Assembly: GCF_017983445.1 (NCBI RefSeq)
Contig: NZ_JAGOBJ010000008.1
Coordinates: 1 to 64,000 of the forward strand
Length of the DNA stretch: 64,000 nucleotides
From: Halomonas sp.
GTDB lineage: Bacteria > Pseudomonadota > Gammaproteobacteria > Pseudomonadales > Halomonadaceae
Direction: 5' to 3'
A model generated the notes under the pieces. That model searched no databases. It was not told the origin of the DNA and saw only the letters and a list, made by a program, of their open reading frames with translations. The translations under genes were made by a program, and so were the position numbers. This document shows, piece by piece, positions 31,848 through 40,995 of the stretch (positions are counted from its first letter, which is position 1; every line of letters begins with the position of its first letter).

Positions 31848-32609
31848 GTGACCCATCGCGATCAGATAGTAGCCGCTTGCGACCATCAGTTGCGGGCTTC
31901 GACGTTTAAAGATTTTACCATTAACGGTTTGCAGGTTGCCGGGCGAGAGCAGGTGAAGCGCGTGATGACGGGAGTTACGGCCTGCCAGGCGCTACTGGAT
32001 GAAGCCGTTGCCTGGCAGGCCGATATGGTCTTGGTGCATCACGGTTATTTCTGGAAAAATGAGCCGGTCGCGATTACCGGCATGAAATATAAACGCATCA
32101 AAACGCTGATGGACCATGATATCAACTTGCTTGCCTATCATTTGCCGCTTGATGCACACAGTGAAATGGGTAACAACGCAGAGCTTGCCAGACGCTTGGG
32201 CTGGAAAGTGGAAGGCTGTCTGGATGGCGAGCTGGGCGAGGGGTTGTTATGGTCAGGGCGTTTGCCTCAGGCGCAACGTATCCATACCCTGGCGGTGCAG
32301 ATAGCCGGTACGCTGCATCGTTCTCCGCTGGTGATAGAGGCGGATAATAATAGCGACATCGAGCGGATTGCGTGGTGCACGGGCGGGGCGCAGGACATGA
32401 TTACTGCCGCCTATGAAGCCGGTGCCCAGGCATTTATATCAGGGGAGATTTCCGAGCGTACTACCCATCTGGCGCGGGAGCTAGGCATTCACTATATTGC
32501 CGCGGGGCATCATGCTACTGAGCGTTACGGTATCCAGGCGCTGGGTGAGTGGCTGGCTGATGAGCACGGTATTGAACACCGCTTTGTCGATATTGATAAC
32601 CCTGCCTGA
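31848..32609 (+). CDS. Nif3-like dinuclear metal centre protein (YbgI family)
   Basis: The product belongs to the Nif3/YbgI family of toroidal proteins with a two-metal site. Its biochemical role is unsettled (GTP cyclohydrolase I type 2-like annotations exist). The frame is open from 31704, but the GTG at 31848, 7 nt after AAAGGAG, gives 253 residues, the normal family length. Metal-site motifs seen are LVHHGYFWKN, YHLPLDAH and the C-terminal YIAAGHHATERYG. It diverges from the degS-like gene, as Nif3 genes do in Pseudomonas-like genomes. Confidence 0.92.
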   Translation: MTHRDQIVAACDHQLRASTFKDFTINGLQVAGREQVKRVMTGVTACQALLDEAVAWQADMVLVHHGYFWKNEPVAITGMKYKRIKTLMDHDINLLAYHLPLDAHSEMGNNAELARRLGWKVEGCLDGELGEGLLWSGRLPQAQRIHTLAVQIAGTLHRSPLVIEADNNSDIERIAWCTGGAQDMITAAYEAGAQAFISGEISERTTHLARELGIHYIAAGHHATERYGIQALGEWLADEHGIEHRFVDIDNPA

Positions 32610-32620
32610 CGAAGCGGGAA

Positions 32621-32650
32621 GGAATGGGCAGCTTTCACTACTGCCCATCC
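32621..32650. terminator. Hairpin between the Nif3-family gene and zapG
   Basis: ATGGGCAG (32624-32631) and CTGCCCAT (32641-32648) pair perfectly over 8 bp with a 9-nt loop. GG/CC extends the stem around one bulged A. It sits between two convergent genes and may end both transcripts, but no clear T tract follows on either strand. Confidence 0.45.
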
Positions 32651-32673
32651 GTTCGCTTAATGACAGAGCTGGC

Positions 32674-33135
32674 TCAATAGCGGGGTGGCTGAGGCGCGCT
32701 GGCGTTCGTGGCGCTATCTTTCAGGCCGAAATTTTCGGAAAGCGTGCCATTTTTACCATCGGCATAATCGCGAGGCGTAGTTACTGGGCTATCTGTCGTT
32801 GGGCTATCTACTTTTTGGGTGGCAATCGGCTGGCGCTCTTTAAGCTCGGGAGGGGTGCTGCTTCCCAGGTGCCACTCCTCGGCATCCTCTCGAATCTGAT
32901 GCTCAAGCTGGTCGGCCTCGGACCGAATGCTGTCCAGACGTTGAAAAACGCCGGTGAGATGGCCGCCCATCCCTTTTTTGAGCTCGGCAATTTGATGTTC
33001 TCGTTCCAGTAGTGTTTGGCGCAAGGAGGCATTGTTACGCTCTCCTTTACTGAACAAACGATAGCATCCTAAACCGATGATGAAGCCGATAATGATGCCA
33101 ACAATGGCATAGGTATAAGGCGAACTTGCTTCCAC
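32674..33135 (-). CDS. zapG: DUF1043 inner-membrane protein ZapG (YhcB)
   Basis: ZapG (YhcB) is a single-pass inner-membrane protein linked to cell division and envelope synthesis in E. coli. The GTG at 33135, preceded by AGGGAG, gives 153 residues. The membrane segment YAIVGIIIGFIIGLGCYRLF lies at about 8-27, followed by a helical cytoplasmic part (LREQTL-like LRQTLLEREHQIAELKKGMGGHLT). The low-complexity tail is rich in Thr, Ser and Pro. An in-frame upstream ATG (33198) would add a region unlike the family. It is divergent from zapE. Confidence 0.88.
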   Translation of the reverse strand: MEASSPYTYAIVGIIIGFIIGLGCYRLFSKGERNNASLRQTLLEREHQIAELKKGMGGHLTGVFQRLDSIRSEADQLEHQIREDAEEWHLGSSTPPELKERQPIATQKVDSPTTDSPVTTPRDYADGKNGTLSENFGLKDSATNASAPQPPRY

Positions 33136-33337
33136 AGTTTTCTCCCTGACGCTTGATGCGCTCCGCCAATGCAAGGTGAGCGGTTTGCGAACGAACAATC
33201 TTCATTATAAGCGTCGATTGGTTGGTTAGGTCAATCCAACCATGCGCTTAGAGTGTTCGCTGCGTATAATCCCCCCTTTTTGAGGGGCGGTCGAACGCAT
33301 CGTCAACACCGTCGTACTACGTTTTGGAGGCGATTAA

Positions 33338-34519
33338 ATGCCATCTACTTCTGCAGATAAAAAGGTGAGTCCGTCATCTCGGCCAACGCCGATCGAGCGT
33401 TATCATGCTGATTTAACTCGTGAAGACTTTCAGTATGATGCGGCTCAGGAGTCGGCAGTCAAACATCTGCAGCGGCTTTACGATGATTTGATTGCCGCGC
33501 CGACCACTGTGCCTAAAACGGTGATCGCCAATAGGGGGCTCAAGGCCAAGATGGCAGGCCTGTTTGGTAAATCATCGCCTTCAGCCGAACCTGCATTGCC
33601 TCAGGTGCGTGGCCTGTATTTCTGGGGTGGCGTGGGGCGTGGCAAAACGTACCTGGTGGATACCTTTTATGAGGCGCTACCTTTTCCCGAAAAAATGCGC
33701 ACCCATTTCCATCGATTCATGCAGCGGGTTCACAATGAGCTGACTCACTACAAAGGCGAAAAGAACCCGCTTACCTTAATTGCCGGTAAGTTTGCCTCGG
33801 AAGCACGGGTGATCTGCTTTGATGAGTTTTTTGTCAAAGACATTACCGACGCCATGATTCTGGCGAATTTGCTTGAAGCGCTGTTTGAGCGTGGCGTTGT
33901 GCTGGTCGCTACGTCCAATATCGTACCTGATGAGCTTTATAAGGATGGCTTACAGCGAGCGCGCTTTCTACCTGCTATCGACTTGGTCAAGCGTCACTGC
34001 GATGTGGTGAACGTTGATTCCGGCGTGGATTACCGACTGCGCGCGCTTGAGCGTGCTGAAATCTTTCACTCGCCGCTTGATGAGGAGGCAGAGCAAGAGC
34101 TTGCGCGCAGTTTTCGGGAGATCGCCGGGCAGGAAGGTGAGACGGATGCTCCGCTGGAAGTTAATCATCGGGTGCTTAAAACCCGAAGACTTCAGGAAAA
34201 TGTCGCGTGGTTCGAGTTTTTGGAATTGTGCGATGGGCCGCGTAGCCAAAACGACTATATCGAGCTTGCTCGAGGTTTTAATGCCGTGCTTGTGTCCAAC
34301 GTTACGCAAATGGACGCAAGGCATGATGATCAGGCGCGTCGGTTCATCAATATGGTCGACGAGTTTTATGATCGTGGTGTAAAACTTTTAATGTCCGCAG
34401 AAGTGCCTATTGAGTCACTTTATAGTGGCGGTAAGCTAACGTTTGAGTTTCAACGCACGCTGTCGCGACTTCAAGAAATGCAGTCGCGCGAATACTTGGC
34501 GTTGCCACATAAGCCTTGA
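33338..34519 (+). CDS. zapE: Cell division ATPase ZapE (AFG1 family)
   Basis: ZapE is a Z-ring-associated P-loop ATPase that destabilises FtsZ polymers and matters under anaerobic or heat stress. It resembles mitochondrial AFG1. The 393-residue product has Walker A GGVGRGKT, Walker B VICFDEFFVKDITDAMIL, and the sensor-like VLVATSNIVPDELYKDGLQR. The C-terminal FIELARGFNAVL-like region (YIELARGFNAVLVSNV) is typical. GGAGG lies 8 nt before the ATG. It diverges from zapG and precedes rplM. Confidence 0.94.
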   Translation: MPSTSADKKVSPSSRPTPIERYHADLTREDFQYDAAQESAVKHLQRLYDDLIAAPTTVPKTVIANRGLKAKMAGLFGKSSPSAEPALPQVRGLYFWGGVGRGKTYLVDTFYEALPFPEKMRTHFHRFMQRVHNELTHYKGEKNPLTLIAGKFASEARVICFDEFFVKDITDAMILANLLEALFERGVVLVATSNIVPDELYKDGLQRARFLPAIDLVKRHCDVVNVDSGVDYRLRALERAEIFHSPLDEEAEQELARSFREIAGQEGETDAPLEVNHRVLKTRRLQENVAWFEFLELCDGPRSQNDYIELARGFNAVLVSNVTQMDARHDDQARRFINMVDEFYDRGVKLLMSAEVPIESLYSGGKLTFEFQRTLSRLQEMQSREYLALPHKP

Positions 34520-34576
34520 TATAGGCCTGCTGGTGTTTACCGAAGCAGCAGAGTAGAGAAAAACGTCGATAGGCCT

Positions 34577-34604
34577 TAACTTGTCGGGTGTCTTGCTGTA
34601 GAAT
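34577..34604 (+). promoter_or_regulatory. Candidate promoter of rplM-rpsI
   Basis: A -35-like TTAACT (34577-34582), a 16-bp spacer and -10 TAGAAT (34599-34604) are followed by a GC-rich discriminator (GCCGCC). That pattern is common at stringently controlled ribosomal promoters. It would give a leader of about 110 nt before rplM. Confidence 0.5.
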
Positions 34605-34660
34605 GCCGCCTCGCTGCATGTTGCTAAGGTAATTTCCTGGCAACCAAAAAAAATAGGGAT

Positions 34661-34691
34661 GGTGCTTCACCGCTTGGCGGTGGTAGTCACC
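34661..34691 (+). promoter_or_regulatory. Stem-loop in the rplM 5' leader (possible L13 autoregulatory site)
   Basis: CACCGC (34668-34673) pairs with GCGGTG (34677-34682) around a TTG loop. An outer GGTG (34661-34664) pairs with CACC (34688-34691), giving a two-part stem ending 28 nt before the rplM start. In E. coli, L13 represses its own rplM-rpsI mRNA through the leader. Whether this structure is the equivalent is inferred from position only. Confidence 0.45.
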
Positions 34692-34719
34692 CAACACACT
34701 TAATCTGGTGATTTCATCC

Positions 34720-35148
34720 ATGAAGACGTTCAGTGCTAAGCCGCAGTCCGTCCAGCGCGACTGGTATGTAGTCGACGCCACGGACAAAACGCTCGGTCGT
34801 CTGGCAACCGAGATTGCTCGCCGCCTGCGTGGCAAGCATAAGCCCGAATTTACCCCTCACGTTGATACTGGCGACTACATCGTTGTGATTAACGCCGAGA
34901 AAGTCCATGTAACCGGTAACAAGGCGAAGGCTAAGACCTATTACCGCCACACTGGTTACCCGGGCGGTCTGCGTTCCATGACGTTTGACAAAATGCTTGA
35001 TCATGCGCCCGAGCGTATTATCGAGTTCGCCGTTAAAGGTATGCTGCCGAAAGGTCCGCTGGGTCGCGCCATGTATACCAAGTTAAAAGTGTACGCCGGT
35101 GCCGAGCATCCGCATGCTGCTCAACAGCCGCTTGAACTGAACATCTGA
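34720..35148 (+). CDS. rplM: 50S ribosomal protein L13 (uL13)
   Basis: L13 is an early-assembly protein of the 50S subunit. The 142-residue product begins [30 protein letters not shown] and includes [21 protein letters not shown] and [15 protein letters not shown]. Length is identical to E. coli L13 when the ATG at 34720 is used rather than the upstream in-frame codon at 34708. rpsI follows 13 bp after its stop, forming the conserved rplM-rpsI operon. Confidence 0.97.
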   Translation: MKTFSAKPQSVQRDWYVVDATDKTLGRLATEIARRLRGKHKPEFTPHVDTGDYIVVINAEKVHVTGNKAKAKTYYRHTGYPGGLRSMTFDKMLDHAPERIIEFAVKGMLPKGPLGRAMYTKLKVYAGAEHPHAAQQPLELNI

Positions 35149-35161
35149 GGAAATCTTCGCC

Positions 35162-35551
35162 ATGACACAGCAGTATTACGGTACCGGGCGCCGCAAGACT
35201 TCCACCGCTCGCGTGTTTATGAAGCCGGGCTCTGGCAAAATTACCGTCAACGATAAAGATCTCGACCTGTATTTTGGTCGCGTTACTGGTCGTATGGTGG
35301 TTCGTCAGCCGCTTGAGTTGACTGAGACGCTGAACCAGTTTGACCTGTTCATCACTGTCGCTGGCGGTGGTGGCTCCTCTCAAGCAGGTGCCATTCGTCA
35401 CGGTATTACTCGCGCCCTGATGAACTACAACGAAGATCTGCGTCCTGCGCTACGTGCCGCTGGCTACGTTACGCGTGATGCTCGTCAAGTTGAGCGTAAG
35501 AAAGTCGGCCTGCGTAAAGCACGTCGTCGTCCGCAGTTCTCCAAGCGTTAA
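35162..35551 (+). CDS. rpsI: 30S ribosomal protein S9 (uS9)
   Basis: S9 binds the head of the 30S subunit, and its C-terminal tail contacts the P-site tRNA. The 129-residue product has [23 protein letters not shown] at the start and the universal basic tail [18 protein letters not shown]. The ATG follows GAGGA. It is the second gene of rplM-rpsI and is closed by a strong terminator. Confidence 0.97.
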   Translation: MTQQYYGTGRRKTSTARVFMKPGSGKITVNDKDLDLYFGRVTGRMVVRQPLELTETLNQFDLFITVAGGGGSSQAGAIRHGITRALMNYNEDLRPALRAAGYVTRDARQVERKKVGLRKARRRPQFSKR

Positions 35552-35570
35552 TTTTTCAACGCTGTGCGGC

Positions 35571-35603
35571 AAAACGCCCAGGCCACCGGCCTGGGCGTTT
35601 TTT
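35571..35603 (+). terminator. Rho-independent terminator after rpsI
   Basis: AACGCCCAGGCC pairs with GGCCTGGGCGTT around a short loop, giving a GC-rich 12-bp stem followed by a T6 run, about 20 bp past the rpsI stop. A weaker hairpin AACCCC/GGGGTT (35617-35637) follows. Confidence 0.93.
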
Positions 35604-35726
35604 ATTGTAAAATCAAAACCCCTATGGCTTTGGGGTTATGTTATTTTGCTGTTTTTAAAGGCCGTGAGTGGCAAGAGCTTTGAGCTTAACGCTAACTTTC
35701 TGCACATTTATTGTTGAACGCTAATT

Positions 35727-35752
35727 TATAGCCGCATGTTTATAGCTGCATG
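35727..35752 (+). repeat. Direct repeat upstream of petA
   Basis: TATAGCCGCATG (35727-35738) and TATAGCTGCATG (35741-35752) are 12-bp near-identical copies (one mismatch) with a 14-bp period, 26-51 bp before the petA ATG. The position would suit a regulator binding site or overlap with a promoter; no consensus promoter was recognised. Confidence 0.45.
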
Positions 35753-35777
35753 AAGATTTGAATGGGAGAAGTCCCGC

Positions 35778-36374
35778 ATGGCAGACCACGGCGTTAATAA
35801 AGGCCGCCGACGTTTCCTTGTCGGGGCTACTTCCGTTATGGGAGCTGTGGGCGTTATCGGCGTAGCTGTTCCTTTTGTGGCTTCGTGGAAGCCGAGCGCG
35901 CGAGCGCGTGCGGCGGGGGCGTCGATTCAGGCTGATATATCCAAGCTGCGCCCAGGGCAGCGTATGACCGTCGAGTGGCGGGGGCGGCCGGTATGGATTA
36001 TTCGCCGCACGCCTGAAATGATCGCGCGTACGCAGGCGCTGCCCGCGGATTATCTGGCAGACCCTGAATCTCGCCAGCCACAGCAACCTGTTTACGTGCA
36101 AGGAGAGCTCCGCTCACTCAAGCCTGAAATCGGAGTGCTGGTTGGCTTGTGTACGCATTTTGGCTGTTCGCCGCTGTATCGCCCCGAACCTGACGCTCAG
36201 GCGGGTGATGATCACTGGCCTGGAGGGTTCTTCTGTCCCTGCCATAGCTCGCGTTTTGATTTGGCCGGGCGGGTGTATGCAAGCATGCCTGCGCCGATCA
36301 ATCTTGAGGTGCCGCCTTATCATTATCTGAGCGACCATATTATCGTAGTGGGTGAGGATAAGGAGGCGGGTTGA
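35778..36374 (+). CDS. petA: Ubiquinol-cytochrome c reductase Rieske iron-sulfur subunit
   Basis: The Rieske subunit of cytochrome bc1 takes the first electron from ubiquinol at the Qo site and passes it to cytochrome c1. The 198-residue product has a Tat-type signal/anchor (GRRRFLVGATS, membrane helix about 14-35). The [2Fe-2S] ligands are C125 and H127 (CTHFGC) and C153 and H156 (CPCHS), with C130 and C155 forming the disulfide. GGGAGAA precedes the ATG. The stop overlaps petB (TGATG). Confidence 0.97.
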   Translation: MADHGVNKGRRRFLVGATSVMGAVGVIGVAVPFVASWKPSARARAAGASIQADISKLRPGQRMTVEWRGRPVWIIRRTPEMIARTQALPADYLADPESRQPQQPVYVQGELRSLKPEIGVLVGLCTHFGCSPLYRPEPDAQAGDDHWPGGFFCPCHSSRFDLAGRVYASMPAPINLEVPPYHYLSDHIIVVGEDKEAG

Positions 36375-37627
36375 TGGCGGCGCAGGACAAAACAGGCAAT
36401 GGTTTTATGAAATGGCTGGATGCACGTTTTCCGGCAAGCAGGCTATGGCGAAATCATCTCGCCAGTTATTACGTCCCCAAAAACCTGAATGTCTGGTACG
36501 TGTTTGGCTCGCTTGCGCTGTTGGTGTTGGTTAATCAGCTGTTAACCGGTATCTGGCTCACCATGAGCTATAGCCCGACCGCTGAGGGGGCCTTCGCGTC
36601 CATTGAGTACATTATGCGTGACGTGGAGTGGGGCTGGCTGATTCGCTATATGCATACCACTGGCGCCTCGGCGTTATTTATCGTTGTCTATCTGCATATG
36701 TTCCGTGGGCTTCTGTATGGCTCATACAAGGCGCCACGGGAGCTTGTATGGGTGTTCGGAATGGCCTTGTATCTGGTGCTGATGGCTGAGGCGTTTATGG
36801 GTTATCTGCTGCCTTGGGGGCAGATGTCCTATTGGGGAGCGCAAGTGATCACGTCGCTATTCTCGGCGATTCCAGGTATCGGAGAGGGGCTTGCTCAGTG
36901 GGTACGCGGCGATTATCTGGTCTCGGGTGTTACCTTGAATCGTTTTTTTGCGCTGCATGTTGTTGCATTGCCGCTGGTCATTCTGGCGCTGGTAGTGCTG
37001 CATATTGTGGCGCTACATGAGGTCGGGTCGAATAATCCCGACGGCATTGAGATTCGAATGCACACCGACGATACGGGTAAACCACTGGATGGTATCCCGT
37101 TTCATCCGTATTATACCGTCAAGGATTTGGTCGGCGTAGCGATCTTCTTGTTCGTTTTCTGTGGGGTTATATTTTATTTTCCAGAAGGCGGCGGCTATTT
37201 CATTGAACAGCCAAATTTCGAGCCAGCCAATCCGCTGCAAACGCCTGATCATATTGCGCCGGTTTGGTACTTCACTCCCTTTTACGCCATTTTACGCGCG
37301 ATCAACTTTTCAGTATTTGGCTTGGATGCCCGATTTCTGGGCGTAATTTTCATGGGCGGCGCCATCGCGATACTCTTTGTCGTACCGTGGCTGGACCGAA
37401 GCCCTGTTCGGTCCATGCGCTATAAGGGCTGGCTATCAAAGCTGATGTTGGGGCTGTTTGTGGTAAGTTTTGTCGCTTTGGGCGTACTGGGTGTTTTGCC
37501 ATCCACGCCTGTGCGAACGCACTTGGCGCAACTATTTACCGCGACTTACTTCGCCTATTTTCTATTCATGCCCATTTATACTCGTTTGGAAAAAACCAAA
37601 CCCGTGCCCGAAAGGGTGGCCGGCTGA
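36374..37627 (+). CDS. petB: Ubiquinol-cytochrome c reductase cytochrome b subunit
   Basis: Cytochrome b holds the two b hemes and both quinone sites of bc1. The 417-residue product has eight or more membrane helices and the heme-ligand regions RYMHTTGASALFIVVYLHMFRG and RFFALHVVALPLVILALVVLHIVALHE. The conserved Qo motif, usually PEWY, reads P296-V297-W298-Y299, so the glutamate is replaced by valine. This variant is known in other gammaproteobacteria. The ATG at 36374 overlaps the petA stop (TGATG), and petC overlaps its stop. Confidence 0.97.
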   Translation: MAAQDKTGNGFMKWLDARFPASRLWRNHLASYYVPKNLNVWYVFGSLALLVLVNQLLTGIWLTMSYSPTAEGAFASIEYIMRDVEWGWLIRYMHTTGASALFIVVYLHMFRGLLYGSYKAPRELVWVFGMALYLVLMAEAFMGYLLPWGQMSYWGAQVITSLFSAIPGIGEGLAQWVRGDYLVSGVTLNRFFALHVVALPLVILALVVLHIVALHEVGSNNPDGIEIRMHTDDTGKPLDGIPFHPYYTVKDLVGVAIFLFVFCGVIFYFPEGGGYFIEQPNFEPANPLQTPDHIAPVWYFTPFYAILRAINFSVFGLDARFLGVIFMGGAIAILFVVPWLDRSPVRSMRYKGWLSKLMLGLFVVSFVALGVLGVLPSTPVRTHLAQLFTATYFAYFLFMPIYTRLEKTKPVPERVAG

Positions 37628-38352
37628 TGAAATACGTATGGATAGCAGTGTGCTTTTTGCTGATGCCCATAATGGCAGTAGGCGGGCAGGGCGAGCGCGA
37701 ATTTCGCTCGGGGGCGCCGGACTTGCAGGATCAGGTGTCACTACAGAATGGCCTGAAGCTTTATGTCAATTATTGCCTGGGTTGTCATACGCTGAGCTAT
37801 CAGCGGTATTCACGTACGGCTAATGATCTGGGTATTCCTCAGGCGATGATGGAAGAGGCTGTCATGTTTTCATCGACGGCTGCCTTTGATGACCCTATGC
37901 ATAATGCCTTGAAGGCGGAAGAGGCGGCGCAGTGGTGGGGCGTTGTGCCGCCGGATTTATCGCTGACGGTACGCCTGCGGGGGGCAGGCTGGGTTAATGC
38001 TTATCTGCTGGGATTTTATCAAGACTCTAGCCGTCCGAATGGCGTCAATAACACGCTGTTTAACTCAGTAGCCATGCCCAATGTGCTTGAGCCGCTTCAG
38101 GGGGTACAAGCGCTTGATTGCTCGAAGGCCGAACAGCCAGGGTGTGATCGCTTAAAAGTGGTAACGCCTGGCGCGATGGCGCCAGATGAGTTTGAAAGTG
38201 CGGTATACGATATTACTAATTTCTTAGCCTATGTTAGTGAACCTTATCAGTTGAAGGCTCAAGCTGTGGCGCCTAAAGTTATGATTTTTTTATTTATTTT
38301 TGGCGTTATCGTCTATTTTCTTAAGCGTGAATACTGGAAGGATGTGTATTGA
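37627..38352 (+). CDS. petC: Cytochrome c1
   Basis: Cytochrome c1 carries electrons from the Rieske centre to soluble cytochrome c. The 241-residue precursor has a signal peptide (MKYVWIAVCFLLMPIMAVGGQG), a single heme-binding CLGCH (about 50-54) and NTLFNSVAMPNVLEP with a likely Met heme ligand. A C-terminal membrane anchor (VMIFLFIFGVIVYFL) ends in KREYWKDVY. The start overlaps the petB stop. petA, petB and petC form a single operon placed between rpsI and sspA, as in Pseudomonas. Confidence 0.96.
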   Translation: MKYVWIAVCFLLMPIMAVGGQGEREFRSGAPDLQDQVSLQNGLKLYVNYCLGCHTLSYQRYSRTANDLGIPQAMMEEAVMFSSTAAFDDPMHNALKAEEAAQWWGVVPPDLSLTVRLRGAGWVNAYLLGFYQDSSRPNGVNNTLFNSVAMPNVLEPLQGVQALDCSKAEQPGCDRLKVVTPGAMAPDEFESAVYDITNFLAYVSEPYQLKAQAVAPKVMIFLFIFGVIVYFLKREYWKDVY

Positions 38353-38495
38353 CGTGGTCGGGCATGCATAAGTTGTCAGTATCGGCCTTGCTTATGTTGT
38401 TTTGATGTCAAGCAGTAACCCAAAACGGGCTGCCTTACCATAAGGTGGCTTTGGCGTGTTATTATCCATAATTGTTTTGATGCGAGGATGCTTTC

Positions 38496-39122
38496 ATGGG
38501 TGTTGTGGCCAAGCGGTCGTCGATGATTTTTTACTCAGGTAGTGATGATCATTTCAGTCATCGCGTGCGCATTGTGCTGGCTGAGAAGGGGGTGGCCGTC
38601 GATATCGTTGATGTTAACGTAGAACAGCCGCCTGAAGATTTAGCAGACCTCAACCCGTATAATAGCGTACCTACGCTTTTAGATCGTGATTTAGTGCTCT
38701 ATGAGTCTAAAGTCATGATGGAGTATCTGGATGAGCGTTTTCCGCATCCTCCTTTGCTCCCTGTTTATCCTGTTGCCCGCGCGCAAAGCCGCCTGTGGAT
38801 GCATCGCATTGAGCGTGAATGGTGCCCCATGGTCGATCAAATTCGCAGTGGCGGGAAGAAAGAGGCTGACAAGGCGCGTAAAGAGCTGCGTGAAAGCCTG
38901 ATCGGTATTTCGCCTATTTTTGAAGATATGCCTTTCTTCATGAGCGAAGAATTCACGCTAGTGGATTGCTGTCTTGCACCGATCTTGTGGCGCCTGCCAG
39001 ACTTGAATATCGAACTGCCCGAGAAACAGGTAAAGCCGCTGTTAAGTTACATGTCGCGAGTATTTGAGCGGGAAGCGTTCAAAGCATCTTTGAATGAGCA
39101 TGAAAAAGAGATGCGTGCTTGA
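38496..39122 (+). CDS. sspA: Stringent starvation protein A
   Basis: SspA binds RNA polymerase and affects stationary-phase and acid-stress transcription (H-NS repression in E. coli). It has a glutathione-transferase fold but is not catalytic. The 208-residue product has the GST N-terminal domain [21 protein letters not shown] and [19 protein letters not shown], followed by an all-helical C-terminal domain. GCGAGGA lies upstream of the ATG. It is followed by sspB after 62 bp. Confidence 0.95.
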   Translation: MGVVAKRSSMIFYSGSDDHFSHRVRIVLAEKGVAVDIVDVNVEQPPEDLADLNPYNSVPTLLDRDLVLYESKVMMEYLDERFPHPPLLPVYPVARAQSRLWMHRIEREWCPMVDQIRSGGKKEADKARKELRESLIGISPIFEDMPFFMSEEFTLVDCCLAPILWRLPDLNIELPEKQVKPLLSYMSRVFEREAFKASLNEHEKEMRA

Positions 39123-39184
39123 ATTTACATGGCCCCGTTGCCTGAGAAAGGCTGGGGCTTTACTTGTCAGGAGGAGGGAGTCTT

Positions 39185-39673
39185 ATGAAGTCGAGTCGCC
39201 CCTATCTCGCCCGGGCACTCTATGAGTGGCTGTTGGATAATGAGTTAACGCCCTATCTTGTCGTTGATGCGACGCAAGCCGGGGTCGAGGTGCCGCGTCA
39301 GTTTGTTCAAAATGGTCAGATTGTCTTGAACGTGGCGCCAACGGCTGTGCGCGATCTGTTTATGGAAAATCAAGCTATCGGTTTCAATGCCCGCTTTGGT
39401 GGTCAGCCAATGCAGGTGATGGTGCCGATTCCGGCGCTTATGGCTATTTATGCGCGTGAAAACGGCGTGGGCATGGTCTTTGGTCATGAGCCGGAGTTGG
39501 GTGAAGCGACGGACGATGAGGAGGCTTTATTTAATGAAGCACCTGATGCGCCTTCCAAGCCTGAACTGTCTGTAACGGAACCGGTGCCTGAAAGCGAACT
39601 TGATGATGTTTCTGAGTCATCAACGGCGCCTTCAAAGCCCAAGAAAAAACCGACGCTTCGAGTGGTTAAATAA
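39185..39673 (+). CDS. sspB: ClpXP protease specificity-enhancing factor SspB
   Basis: SspB tethers ssrA-tagged proteins to ClpXP for degradation. The 162-residue product has the folded substrate-binding domain (about 1-110, including SSRPYLARALYEWLLDNELTPYLVVDA and GQIVLNVAPTAVRDL). A long acidic linker follows, and the C-terminal ClpX-binding tail LRVVK is identical to that of E. coli. The ATG at 39185, after AGGAGGAGGGAG, is preferred to an in-frame upstream start at 39164. A bidirectional terminator follows. Confidence 0.96.
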   Translation: MKSSRPYLARALYEWLLDNELTPYLVVDATQAGVEVPRQFVQNGQIVLNVAPTAVRDLFMENQAIGFNARFGGQPMQVMVPIPALMAIYARENGVGMVFGHEPELGEATDDEEALFNEAPDAPSKPELSVTEPVPESELDDVSESSTAPSKPKKKPTLRVVK

Positions 39674-39699
39674 CCAAACGGTTTCGTTGGTAAGATCAT

Positions 39700-39735
39700 A
39701 AAAAAACCTCGCACATTCACTGTGCGAGGTTTTTT
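39700..39735. terminator. Bidirectional terminator between sspB and dolP
   Basis: AAAAAACCTCGCACA and TGTGCGAGGTTTTTT form a perfect 15-bp stem with a 5-nt loop (TTCAC). A tracts and T tracts lie on opposite arms, so both the plus-strand sspB and minus-strand dolP transcripts can end here. Confidence 0.93.
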
Positions 39736-39754
39736 GTACCTGGTGCGGGGACGC

Positions 39755-40327
39755 TCAGTCGATATATTCAAATACTTTGACGATTCGCTGAATGCCACCA
39801 ACCGACGATGCGGCGTTGACGATCCGGTCGGCTTCCTCGTGAGTCACCATGCCCATCAGGTAGACGCTGGCGTTTTCAGTCGTCACCTTAAGCTTTGATG
39901 AGTCGATGCGATCATTGGTAGCCAGAGTGCTCACCACGTTGGTGGTTAACCAGGTATCTGTCAGGCGTTGGCTGGCCGGAAGGCGAGCAGCGATGGTGAG
40001 TTCATTATGCACTTGATTAACGCCGCGCAGGTTGCGCGCAACATCGCCGGCTTTCGTGCGGAGCTCTTCGCTGGGCACCTGGCCGACTAACAGCAGTGAG
40101 CCGTTGTAGCTATGCGCGCGAATGCGGGCATCACCCAGGCGTGCATCAGCGCGGTCCAGTGCGCGTTCAGCCTCACGCTCAATGGTGGCATCCACTGCTT
40201 GCACATCATCGCTGCGCTGGCCGTAGTTGGACGGATTGGACGCGGTATTGGTCGCACAGCCGCTAATAAGTGCAGCAGATAACAGGGTGACGACCAGCAG
40301 TTGACGAGTAGAAAAACGTAGGGCCAT
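39755..40327 (-). CDS. dolP: Outer-membrane BON-domain lipoprotein DolP (YraP)
   Basis: DolP is an outer-membrane lipoprotein that binds anionic phospholipid at division sites and supports envelope integrity and BAM function. The 190-residue precursor has a lipoprotein signal with lipobox LISGC (Cys24). Two BON domains follow (about 50-115, RIRAHSYNGSLLLVGQVPSEELR; about 125-190, NASVYLMGMVTHEEADRIV). It is last in the minus-strand lpoA-yraN-diaA-dolP block, the same order as in E. coli. Confidence 0.94.
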   Translation of the reverse strand: MALRFSTRQLLVVTLLSAALISGCATNTASNPSNYGQRSDDVQAVDATIEREAERALDRADARLGDARIRAHSYNGSLLLVGQVPSEELRTKAGDVARNLRGVNQVHNELTIAARLPASQRLTDTWLTTNVVSTLATNDRIDSSKLKVTTENASVYLMGMVTHEEADRIVNAASSVGGIQRIVKVFEYID

Positions 40328-40377
40328 GGTGAATGACTCCTTATCTTAATGAAAGTAACAAGAGGTGAGGCATCACG

Positions 40378-40980
<603 letters not shown>

Positions 40981-40995
40981 CTAGTTAAAATAGAG

